DNA of 64,000 nt from Nymphaea colorata (taxonomy: Eukaryota > Streptophyta > Magnoliopsida > Nymphaeales > Nymphaeaceae), in NCBI RefSeq assembly GCF_008831285.2, contig NC_045143.1:16280464-16344463 (forward strand), written 5' to 3'. Positions 49,401 through 64,000 of this stretch are shown here, piece by piece. The notes under the pieces were generated by a model. It saw only the letters and a list, made by a program, of their open reading frames with translations, did not search any database and was not told where the DNA came from. Each line of letters begins with the position of its first letter. Within the stretch, counting starts at the first letter, position 1. The position numbers and the translations under genes are program-made.

Positions 49401-52400
49401 TTGGTGAGGGACGTACTGAAGATGCCAAGCAAAGAACAAATAAGCTGTCAACATCCAAAGCCAATTTTGCTTGATACTGGAGAAATGACTCAGCCATATG
49501 CATGGGCTGTAAGTATTCACCACTCTTATAGTTCCTTTATTGTCTACTCTGCATAGAAATCTAGATTTGAACAATCATACATGGCTTTCACATTCTTGAA
49601 CATTAAAAAAGTTGTTCCTTCTTTTGCTTTTTTGGATATGCTTGTCTTCACGTGTATGGGTCATATATTGTAAATAATGTCAGGATTTTTTTAAAGAAAC
49701 TTCGTGAATCATTGTTTCTATAAGATGGATCAAAATTCACCTGCCATATGCTGGCCTGGTCTGAGATGTTCTCTATGTCCAGCTGGTACACATGCAGTAT
49801 CCTGGAAGGAGACTTTGGCAGATGCATCTTTCATCACTTATGCATCGAGCTAGCTAAGAAGTTCATTGTTAATGCCTCCAAATTGCAACTGCATGTTGGC
49901 TGATGATTGTCAGTGTTAATGTAGGTTAAAGCTTAATCACACCCTCTAAACCTCATTGAAGTGATCATGAAACTTAATTTGTCTTGTCTTGCTAATTTAC
50001 CACCTCTCCTGATGGTTGTACAGAAACTTGTTACAAAGTCACCTCTATGATTGAGAAAACACCAACTAGAAACTCCGATCTGAAATTAAATTTCTTAGGA
50101 AATGTAGGTTAAATTTTTTTTTCTTTGTTTTGTGTGGAGTTTCTTATATTTGTAAACATCTGCAGTGCATAACTCAATTGAAGGGCATGAAGATGCTCTG
50201 TTTCTCTGTACAATCTGTAGCTTAATTACAAGTATCCTTGTAATGTTGTAGAATAGTTTAGTTCCTCTTGTCAAAAGCTGTTTTATGATGTTGAACAGTG
50301 TTTAGAACTTGTGCTGTATGGTTAATTTATTTAAATGGTATCAAGTTTACTTTCTCCATTTTTTGTTATTGGATCCTCTCAATGTAAGAAGCTTCTATGT
50401 TTAGGATATAATTAAGAAACATATAATGATTGGTTCATTGATTAGTTTTAATTTGCAACCTTTATTAACACAAAAAATGCTCCTACTTTTTTGTGTCCTT
50501 CAGGAGTACCCCAAGTATATGTCTCTATGGTTGTACCATTTCCACAATTAAACAACGAAAATAGTGTTCTGCAGAATTTGAAGTATTCTGTTAATTTTCT
50601 GCATAGTTACTTAAAACTAAAACTTTCATTTTTTTACATACATTGCACCATGTTTAACTGAATACTAGCTGATGTATTTTAATTTGTTATCAGCCTTCCA
50701 TTCTTCCGATACAAATTCTTCGAATAGGGCAGCTGGTCATTCTCAGCGTGCCTGGAGGTATGGGCCTCTCTCTCTTTCTCTCTCCCTATGTAGAAACATG
50801 TGCGGTATAGTTCCATCATGAATATTTTCTTGACCAGCTTTTGGTTCATAGTCCTTGTTTTTGGATTCAATCCCTTGTGTGCATTTGTTTGTATGACTAG
50901 AACTGAACAAGAAACTCAACTAGTTTACGGTTAGTGGAAGGTCTGAAATGTTCATGGTCCACCTATTCCTCTGTGTACAAATACATGTTTGGGAACATCA
51001 TCTTTCTGTTTTTCGGCTGACATTTGAATGGGTTCTTTTCTTGGATTTGCACATGGCAGACCTGTTTTTAGCTATCTTCTGGAGAAAGTGAAAAAATAGG
51101 AAAAAAATGTCCCAGCGATCAGGAAGTTGCCAACTGAGGTCAGTTGGTGGTATATTGATGGCTTGATAACAGTATCAGAATATTTTCCGGAGGAAAACTA
51201 TCCCTATGTGTTTGACATCTGTGTGGTTGTGAATGCATCATATTAAAGATGTCTCTGTAACATGTCTTCAAATGATGGCTTCCATGACATTTTCCTGGAT
51301 GGACTGCAAAATTCTATAGGAATGCTTGTCTTAATGGAATGGATGCCTTTCTAGTGGTTTGGTTTTAGAGCCATTTCTTGTCTTCCTTGCAGAATTCACT
51401 ACAATGGCAGGGAGGCGCCTCCGCGATGCTGTGAAAGCAGTGCTGATAAATGCAGGCAACAGGGAATTTGATGAAAATACTCATGTCGTTCTTGCTGGGC
51501 TTACAAATACCTATTCACAGTATGTGACCACCTTTGAGGAGTACCAGATTCAACGATATGAGGTAAAGTTTGTTTTTGTGGATCTAGAGTTTTATTATCA
51601 TGAAGGCATGAACTGCACATTTGCCTTCCGAACAGGAGATGAACTAGATTCTTGATAAGGAGTCGTCTTCAACTAAAGTTTAGAATTTTTAATCTTTTCT
51701 TTTGTGCTTGGCAAGCAGAAAAAAGTTTTGTGAATCTCAGATTCAAACCTTGGCTGCTTTTATCTCCTCTGCATTTCAAGCTATTTTCTTCTTTCCATCC
51801 TTTCTGAATTTTGAGTTCATCTTAACTTGTTAAGATTCTTGCACTTTAGAATCTGTGGATCTTGTTGAGTATATCTTTAGTCAGTTTTCTACTTTGTGAA
51901 TGAAAGTATCAGCTCATTTCACATAAAGACATAAAGTACTTTCTGGGAATTACTGTACGGTACTTGTATAAAGTAGAGTTTCCAGTGGCATTTTAAAGCT
52001 GAAAATGATAATCTCATCAACTCCATATCCTTAGGGTAATTTGGGAACAGTAACAGAGTTCCATCTATCTGCCCCAATTTTTTAGGCATGTTCATGGAAC
52101 ACTTTAAAAAGTATTTCATGTTTGAAGTGTTCCATGAACCTCCCCTAAAAATTAGGGCAGATACATGGAACAACAGCATACTGTTACTGTTGCCAAATAG
52201 CCCCTTAGGAACGAATATTGTTCTTCCACTCATGCTTCCTCTTGATCCAACAGAATGATGCTTGTACTTTTGCCTGGACATACTTGTTAGAAAAAGGTGG
52301 TCTTGTTAGGATGGACATGAACACTAAATACCACTGTGTGTTATGGCCGACTGTTCCCCTTAAGCATCGGAATCATCCTTTCCATGCATGGAGTTGGCAT

Positions 52401-53258
52401 CCACTGATTCTTCTGCAGCTGCGATAATCATCAGTTTGGGAAATAAGATCTTAATGGCTGTTGCCTTCTGCCTATTTCCCTGTGTATCATCTTCTAATTC
52501 TTGGCACCTATAAATCTCCGTAATCTGTTAGCAAAAATATGAAGAAGGAACTTTTTTCTGATTGTCAGTAATACAGGTTATCTACTGCATTCCTTTAATT
52601 GGAGATACTGTATGTTAGGACTAAGTGTATTGATCATCCCAATCACTACATCTGCTTGTGTCCGAATAAAATTATAGGTTTCTGTTTATTCAGACTGTAA
52701 TCTTGACAGGGAGCTTCTACCTTGTATGGTCCGCACACACTAAGTGCATACACTCAAGAGTTCAAGAAGCTTGCAACAGCACTTGTATCTGGCACGATTG
52801 TCCAGCAAGGACCTCAACCTCCTGATCTTCTCGATAAACAGTTAAGTCTGGTCCCGCCTGTTGTAGTTGACTTGACTCCCATCGGTGTCAAGTTTGGTGA
52901 AATAAGAACAGATGTACCCCAGAGTTCTAGTTACAGAAAAGGTGACAAGGTGGCTGTCTCGTTCTGGTCTGCCTGTCCGAGGAATGATCTCATGACTGAG
53001 GGAACTTTCTCCTTGGTGGAAGCATTGGATGACACCAGGACCTGGATTCCAGCATATGATGACGATGATTTCTGCTTGCTCTTCCAATGGTCACGGCCTG
53101 CAAGACTTAGTGGTGTCAGTCATGCGACAATCGAATGGAGTATTCCAGAAACAGCTGTTCCAGGTGTGTACAGGATTAGTCATTTCGGTTGTGCAAAGAG
53201 CATCTTTGGGTCGATGCATCATTTCAGTGGATCATCCAGTGCCTTCGTTGTGCTTTAA
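46495..53258 (+). CDS. Neutral ceramidase
   Basis: Hydrolyses ceramide to sphingosine and a fatty acid; secretory pathway or plasma membrane. Nine coding exons read in consistent phase: 46495-46838, 47612-47820, 48104-48460, 48661-48922, 49011-49287, 49383-49508, 50694-50757, 51393-51562, 52710-53258, giving 785 residues, close to the usual plant length. An N-terminal hydrophobic segment (RLSLCLFFVFLSQCC, about residues 17-31) acts as signal or anchor. Catalytic landmarks are present: the zinc histidines in SGIHTHAGPGG (H131, H133) and FATHGTS (H240), and the nucleophile motif NCGDVSPN (S356). GLTNTYSQYVTTFEEYQIQR and a C-terminal immunoglobulin-like domain end the protein. All key residues are intact. 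The second-last exon is followed by an intron with a MITE. Confidence 0.96.
52034..52204. mobile_element. Tourist-like MITE in ceramidase intron 8
   Basis: 171-bp element whose two halves are inverted repeats of each other. The left end is GGGTAATTTGGGAACAG and the complement of the right end is GGGGCTATTTGGCAACAG. Internal arms also pair (GTTCATGGAACACTT against its complement). It is flanked by the 3-bp duplication TTA at 52031-52033 and 52205-52207, as expected for PIF/Harbinger-derived Tourist elements. It has no coding capacity. Confidence 0.85.
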
Positions 53259-55217
53259 ACTTGGCCTCTTCCCAGAGAGGCCACCTCTTGATGCATTACA
53301 GAAATTGGTTGCTCTGTATACGCTTTTACCAAATTCATATGTAAAGACTTCGGATGTATATTGTATTTGCTTTCATATTTTCAGTTACTCAGTCAGTAGG
53401 GCGTCAATGTCTTGAGTGGTCGAGGTTCTTTGCCTAATCCTAGTTTAGGCACAATATCAGGACCTACTGTCCAGCATCTCTGCCATCTGATCACCTGATA
53501 CGGATCAATTGAACCATGTTTTCCTCTTCCCACTCCTTCCAGGCGGGACGCTAGTTCTCACAATCTCATCGGCACATGCGTCAAGATCTTATGATGATTC
53601 TCTAACGTATCTAAATTTTAGTTTCTTGCAAGATTTTCCTCTTTGAGAAATGTGTCCATTTGAAAGTAAACTTAGTTTAAACAATTGTTACAGAAAATGC
53701 ATGCATGTTGTTTGAAAAAAACACGAGAAAAACGCTAAAAGCAAGTCAGCAAAAAAAAAAAAAAAAAGAGGTGGTGGGTGGGGGATGTGTTTTTAAAAAC
53801 GTCAAAATGAAAAAATATGTTTCTTGTTTTTTTTTTTGGGTGCTTTTTCCAGGCTTTTTTCTCTCTTTTTTCACGTTTTTTGTGTTGTTTTCCTTTTTTT
53901 GTGTTCGTCATGTTTTTTTCACTTTTTATTTTTTAATTAACATATTTTTATTTTATAGTTTTTGCATTTCATTTTTAGTTACTTTAGCTTTTTTTAAGAA
54001 AAAAAATTGCCGAGAATTTCTCAAATAAACATAATTTTGCCGTTTTATATTTAAGAAAAATTAGTCGTTTTGTAAATGATATTTGTGACAATGAATGAAC
54101 AATATATAGTATAAAAAGTGCAGTTTATTGATCACCAAAGCGATTTCGTGCAGTACAACAGGATCACCCCTAACAAAGAGTCAAAGGCCAGGAGGCCGCC
54201 ACAAAGATAACTAGTGGAAACTCTACCTAAATCAAACTTGAGGGTGCAATGTTTCCAAGCATGATGCTCTCTGTCTACCTCTACCTTCGACGAAGACTGT
54301 TTGATAGGAAAATCCAACTTCAACTCTTCAACCAACAAACCAAAGTGAATATCTAAAACAAGCACAAATTAGCGAGCGGACTGTTGCATCAAAATGTTTA
54401 GATGTACAACAAACCGAGTTATGAGACGTCGTTGGTCCTAACCTTCTCCCCATGAATGAAGTGGCTGTTTTGGCGACGAGATGTAGCACCCACCTCTCCA
54501 CCGAACGGTTTCATGGAGTACTGGCCATCAGGTGAATTGACAGCTTGCTTCCTTCCAAGTAAGAAAAGATGCCATGAGTTAGCGGCACCTTCGAAGCCCC
54601 TTTCCCTTTTCTGCGAAGTCATAGTGGGACATAATGAGAACCAGCAGCATCATGGCTCCTGTATCTTTGTGTCGCACTCTTGTAACTTTTCTCATCTTTT
54701 CTTTCCTTCTTCATTCATCATCATTTCCATTCATCCAAACATAGTGTTAGTTAAAAAATCATGAATTTAAAGTTAGATGGAGGATGGTTCGATTTTAAAT
54801 CCATGAAACTGAAGTCTTAAAATCTCAGATTTGCTATGAAACAAACACAACCTAAGGCTCTGCATCTTAAACCTCTTTTTAGTATTAAAAGCTTGAACTC
54901 AATCACCTAATCAAAGTAGTCAGTAAGTCTCCAATGAAAAGGTTGGTTGGAGATCCATATTCGAGATTATCGGATCCGATGGAGTGGTCCAGTTCACTTT
55001 TCGATCCATTTGGGCCTTTAAATCAGAGACGAGGACAACCGGCCCCGAGGATAAAAATGTCATTTGGTATCAGACGCACGCAGCTCCTCCGAACGGTCGT
55101 GTCTACAAATATTAGCTGACGCGTGTGAGATGGTTCCAGGTTCTGCAATTCAGAAGGCTCTCTTTCTCCCTCCCTCTGATTGCCGCGTAAGTCTGCCGGT
55201 GAGGTGAGAACGGGAGG
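53259..55217. other. Ceramidase 3' flank and enolase upstream region
   Basis: No supported gene. 53740-54010 is low-complexity poly-A and poly-T sequence. The minus-strand frames at 54132-54365 and 54419-54622 read like fragments of protein but match no family that I know. The enolase promoter and 5' UTR should lie in the last few hundred bases; no TATA element could be assigned with confidence. Confidence 0.5.
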
Positions 55218-60700
<5,483 letters not shown>

Positions 60701-61264
60701 CAAACAAAGGGTTGTGCCAGCACCTGAGAAAGCTCCCAAGCATTTGATGGATTGAGGAATTGGTATTCTCCCAGTTGCCTGAAGAGTTTAAAGGATTTGA
60801 GAAAGCTTCACATCCTATGCTGCATTATTGGTGATACTTGAAGCATTAAGGCACCGTATTAGATCTCAGGAACGAGCTGGCTAAGTATCATCAATAAAGT
60901 TTCACGTCGTCATTATTTTGAGGCGGTGACGTGGAAAAAGAAGTGTAGAATTCATATTTTATTAGCATAAACGCTCTTTTTATCTGTTAAACTTGGGCCT
61001 CAGGGAGGCTCTATTTTTAGCTTTTTGTTGGCTCCTCTTGTCCAGCTAAGATTTTGCATAATGGCGTTTGTTTAATTAGGCATTCTATACCATGCGAAGC
61101 TGGGCATCATACTGAGTTAAGCTTTGTTGTGCTGCTTTAGAATATGCTTCTGCTAAGGATATTTTTTAGTTCCCTTTTGAACACCATGCATGCAATATTG
61201 CGAATCAAGAATTACCACTTTATAATAACAGGACAAGAAGGAAGGTTGAAATATCGCCTTTCTC
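60701..61264. other. Enolase 3' UTR and short intergenic DNA
   Basis: Holds the enolase 3' UTR to about 60920, then AT-rich DNA. No coding trace was recognised. Confidence 0.5.
60893..60898 (+). promoter_or_regulatory. Polyadenylation signal of the enolase gene
   Basis: AATAAA in TCAATAAAGTTTC, 193 bases after the stop codon, a normal distance for a plant 3' UTR. The region between the stop and this site has no other feature. Confidence 0.5.
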
Positions 61265-62505
61265 TGGGACTCGATTTCGTTGTCCTCAATTTTGGGAACG
61301 GGTCAGCCTGTCTGTGTACCACCACTAGCACCTCCGGTGGTGCTTCATGTTTGACAGTCGAGCTACTTCTGTGAAGGAATTCAGGTATCTTGGTGCAAAC
61401 ATTAGAGACGCCGGCTCATTCATTTCCATAATCGTCGGTTCCTCCGGTGGTGCTTCATGTTCGACAGTCGAGCTACTTCTGTGAAGAAATTCAGGTATCT
61501 TGGTGCAAACATTAGAGACGCCGGCTCATTCATTTCCATAATCGTCGGTTCCTCCGGCTGTCAAGTGACAATGGGGTGAGCAAGTAATTCGAATTAAATC
61601 TGCCTTCCCAGACCATAGATTTCGCAAAGATTGAGGGCGACCGGTTCTGGTTGGTTGGGGAAAATCTACGTCTTGCTGAGGCCCGCCATGACATCCTAGT
61701 TCGTCCTAGTTATCAGCATAAGTAGGTGTGCCACCAAAAATAATGAAAACAGCACCACGCATCGTCTCAGCAGAGATCTGCTGGCGATAGACGATGTTTA
61801 GGTCCGGAGGTCACCGTTCCTGGAGAACTTCTACTCCGACCTTTGTCACTAAATAACAAGAAGTCAACAACAGCATCATGAAGAACATTACAACTGAAGC
61901 GGAAAGCTGAGAGGCATCAATGGTATTACGACGATCGAAACGCTTCATTTCTCCCCGCCTTTATTGCCGACCATATAAACGAAGGCGTCATGGCATCCTC
62001 ATCATGCGATGATACTCTGCTCTTCGGAATCCCCAGATGTCCATGAGCTTCATTATAAAAGCAGGATCTTATCCGGGTCCTTTTCTTCTGCAGGCAATTA
62101 CTGTCGTTTCAGGAAGAGGCTCTATAAGAAGAAAGGGATATAAAAGAGCAGAAAGGATGACGGAGAAAGGAAAGGGGGTGGCTTGGGGGGTTGGGGGTGT
62201 GGGGTGGGGTGCCGGCAGCAAGGGGGAGGTGTTGTTAACAGCCCACTGGAACATGAAGGTGACAGCGTGGCTCCAATCGTTAGGATTGACGGTGATAATG
62301 TCGTCGTTGACCCCGCACTTCGTGCTGCAATGTGTCGAAAAGATCGGAGTTACCTTGGGACATGTTTGAGGTTCATGCCCACAGAAACGTAGCTGTGGCA
62401 GCGGCAGCGTTCAGAGTTCTCGGAGCGGAGGAGGGTGATGTGGCTGGATGGCACCGCCCGCAGGGAGATGCGCGGGACGGAGTGGTCGAAGTTGGCGTAG
62501 GCTTA
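61265..62505 (-). pseudogene. PCNA (DNA sliding clamp) pseudogene
   Basis: Minus-strand conceptual translation follows plant PCNA in order, with many frameshifts and stops. From 62502: ANFDHSVPRISLRAVPSSHI, TLLRSENSERCRC and VSVGMNLKHVPR; then NDDIITVNPNDWSHAVTFMF (about 62330-62255). Next come MKLMDI with AEYHRMMRMP (about 62072-62005), VTKVGVEV and NIVYRQQ (about 61845-61780). Then EEPTIMEMNEPASLMFAPRY with LNSFTEVARLSN is present twice (61331-61550), followed by VVV and PKIEDNE near 61290. PCNA is the ring clamp for replicative polymerases. The first 20 or so residues of the family were not found. Extra DNA between blocks suggests decayed introns, so it is probably not a processed copy. 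It cannot encode a functional protein. Confidence 0.85.
61331..61550. repeat. 110-bp tandem duplication inside the PCNA pseudogene
   Basis: Two near-identical units, 61331-61440 and 61441-61550, each starting CCTCCGGTGGTGCTTCATGT and ending ATCGTCGGTT. They differ at only two or three bases (for example TTGACAG against TCGACAG). The first bases of a third unit (CCTCCGG) follow at 61551. The high identity against the general decay shows that the duplication is recent. Confidence 0.95.
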
Positions 62506-63180
62506 CGATCCCAGAGAGAGAGAGAGAGAGGAATTACCGAGTGAGCAATTCTGTCCAGGGTTTCGGGATTCAAATTTAGAGCTCAAATGGGGGGAATGGC
62601 AGGAAATTTCAGGTGTTCCTCGATAGAAATAGTTGTAGGTTCTCTATCCTTTGGCTTAGCTATCTCCAGACTGATTGCCAGATCCAACACTCTAAGAAGC
62701 TTTTGGCATGATTGTTTGTTGAAGGTAAATTCTTGAGTTGCCTTCATAAAAAAAAATGTAATTTTTTTAAAACTTAAAAACATAAACAGCCATGACATGT
62801 CGATTTTGGAGAATCTTCAATTGCCTACTTATGTTTGGCAAGTGAATGATTTATTAGTCTGTTCTTATCAACAAATGAATTTGAATTACATCCATGTAAT
62901 CAAATTCTTAATAAAGAATGTAAAAAAGAAATAGTAAAAGCTAATTCTACCACCAGAGGAGAGCCAAATGCCAATCGTGTTGGATAGCTTGAAGCGATTG
63001 AGCTGAGACAAGCTACAAGGATCTTAAAGTGCAAGCATCAATGACTCAAGAGGGGGCATTCCATATCACATCAAACATGAAATGCGTTAACAGTTATAAA
63101 TAAAAAAAAAAAATGTGCCTTTTGCATATCAAAGCCACGTATAAATGTTGGGAAGTTCCAGGGACGATTTCGATAATTTA
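62506..63180. other. Upstream side of the PCNA relic and intergenic DNA
   Basis: A GA tract at 62513-62530 lies next to the PCNA relic. The rest is AT-rich DNA with no secure feature. A frame at 62583-62798 on the minus strand contains KLLRVLDLAIS, weakly like the missing PCNA N-terminus, but this may be chance. Confidence 0.4.
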
Positions 63181-63352
63181 TGTTTCAACAGAAACGTATC
63201 CGCCAACTTTCAGAGCCGTGCATGCCCGCATATCTCGTTCAGCAATTTGTTTCAATAGAGATGTATCTGACATATTGTGCAGCCGAGCATGCTCGCATAT
63301 CTCGTTGAGCAGCCTCTATCCATTTCTCTCTCTTGATGTGACCTCCATTGGC
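63181..63352 (-). other. Possible exon of an unidentified minus-strand gene, with a 67-bp tandem duplication
   Basis: After a good minus-strand acceptor (TTGTTCAG, complement of 63353-63360) the frame reads ANGGHIKREKWIEAAQRDMR. The DNA 63181-63247 and 63248-63314 are diverged tandem copies (TGTTTCAACAGAAACGTATC against TGTTTCAATAGAGATGTATC), each encoding an ERDMRAC or QRDMRAC stretch. More protein-like phrases lie upstream on the minus strand to the window edge (for example SPRDQANVLTACDYLQQAKQ near 63700-63760) but with stops between them. I do not recognise the family. It may be a gene relic or the end of a gene extending past the window. Confidence 0.3.
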
Positions 63353-63360
63353 CTGAACAA

Positions 63361-64000
63361 CAGAAGGAAAAAAGCGGTTATATGGTAAGTTAAACACGTA
63401 CAATAACTGTTTATTGCCTAGAAAATACGATAACAAACAACTAATTTACTACGAAAAGCAACAGAGAAAAATAAACCTGACTTGAACAATCTGCGATGAA
63501 GTTGATGGCCCAAGCTTTCCAACACAAGCAGTTGTCCTAGGACTAACATATCCCCCTCATCATCAATAGAACAACTGGGCCTGCTCCGGTGTTCCAAGAA
63601 AACAGGAAATGCATCTCAACTTCTGAATTAAAGAAAAGAGACCAAGGCAGCAGCTACACGTGAATGATGGGTCCATTTGTTTTGCCTGCTGCAGGTAATC
63701 ACAAGCAGTAAGCACATTTGCCTGGTCTCTTGGCGAACAAGCAAAGATGTCAGCCTAGGCACATTAATCCTATATCAGCTTGACAAGGAGGAACTTGACT
63801 GGCCTTGATTGAGTTGAACATCTCGTGTAGGAACAACAGGATGCTCTTTCTAAGCCTCTCAGGTCCTATTCAGCTAGATCAACTGTAAAAGCTCTCATGT
63901 CAAGTTCATATCCTTCTTCGGACATGCAAAATAGTAGCTGTTGCAGACATTCATGTACTTTTTCTCTCTCCGGGTGGGTAGATAAGTTTTCCACAGAGAA
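63361..64000. other. Right edge of the window, unassigned
   Basis: Minus-strand phrases such as EREKVHECLQQLLFCMSEEG (about 63960-63900) and SPRDQANVLTACDYLQQAKQ (about 63760-63690) look protein-like, but in-frame stops interrupt them. They may be exons or relics of the same unidentified gene as at 63181-63352. Confidence 0.3.

Noticed and set aside
53705-54028. 107-residue Phe-rich frame
   Set aside because: Translation of poly-A and poly-T low-complexity sequence.

Overview
This window is nuclear DNA of a flowering plant. Its genes have GT-AG introns (plus two GC-AG introns), long AT-rich introns, CT/GA-rich leaders, (AT)n microsatellites and copia and LINE relics. A nuclear gene for the plastid acetyl-CoA carboxylase alpha-carboxyltransferase subunit argues against a grass, because grasses have lost the multisubunit plastid enzyme. 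The species cannot be fixed from the sequence alone.

Layout: (1) 1-9449 (+), alpha-carboxyltransferase (CAC3/accA type), 10 visible exons, its 5' end lies outside the window. (2) 14175-14975 (-), intronless steroid 5-alpha-reductase (DET2 type). (3) 17268-20260, a rearranged partial duplicate of the CAC3 gene and its 3' flank, with about 0.9 kb deleted and an inverted tail. (4) 20659-20959 (+), a decayed fragment of an EVE-domain (THYN1-like) gene. (5) 24206-26314 (+), intronless PLS/E-type PPR protein. (6) 26315-36485, about 10 kb without a recognised gene, with two coding-like islands. (7) 36486-39767 (+), DUF641 (GIL1/IRKI-like) gene in two exons. (8) 41278-42995, a copia relic (-) abutting a LINE relic (+). 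(9) 46495-53258 (+), neutral ceramidase in nine coding exons, carrying a 171-bp Tourist-like MITE in its last intron. (10) 55218-60700 (+), an enolase of the ENO3 type in 13 exons, full length but with four key active-site residues replaced. (11) 61265-62505 (-), a badly decayed PCNA pseudogene with a 110-bp tandem duplication. (12) 62506-64000, mostly unassigned, with a possible minus-strand gene remnant at the right edge.

The genes serve unrelated housekeeping or signalling roles: fatty-acid synthesis, brassinosteroid synthesis, organelle RNA processing, tropism or receptor-kinase-linked signalling, sphingolipid turnover and a glycolysis-derived enolase-like protein. They do not form a functional cluster. 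The most notable points are the apparently inactive but intact enolase, the rearranged CAC3 duplication, and the two unlabelled gene relics (PCNA and EVE). I saw no CRISPR array, tRNA or rRNA gene, and nothing that I would call a new biological system.
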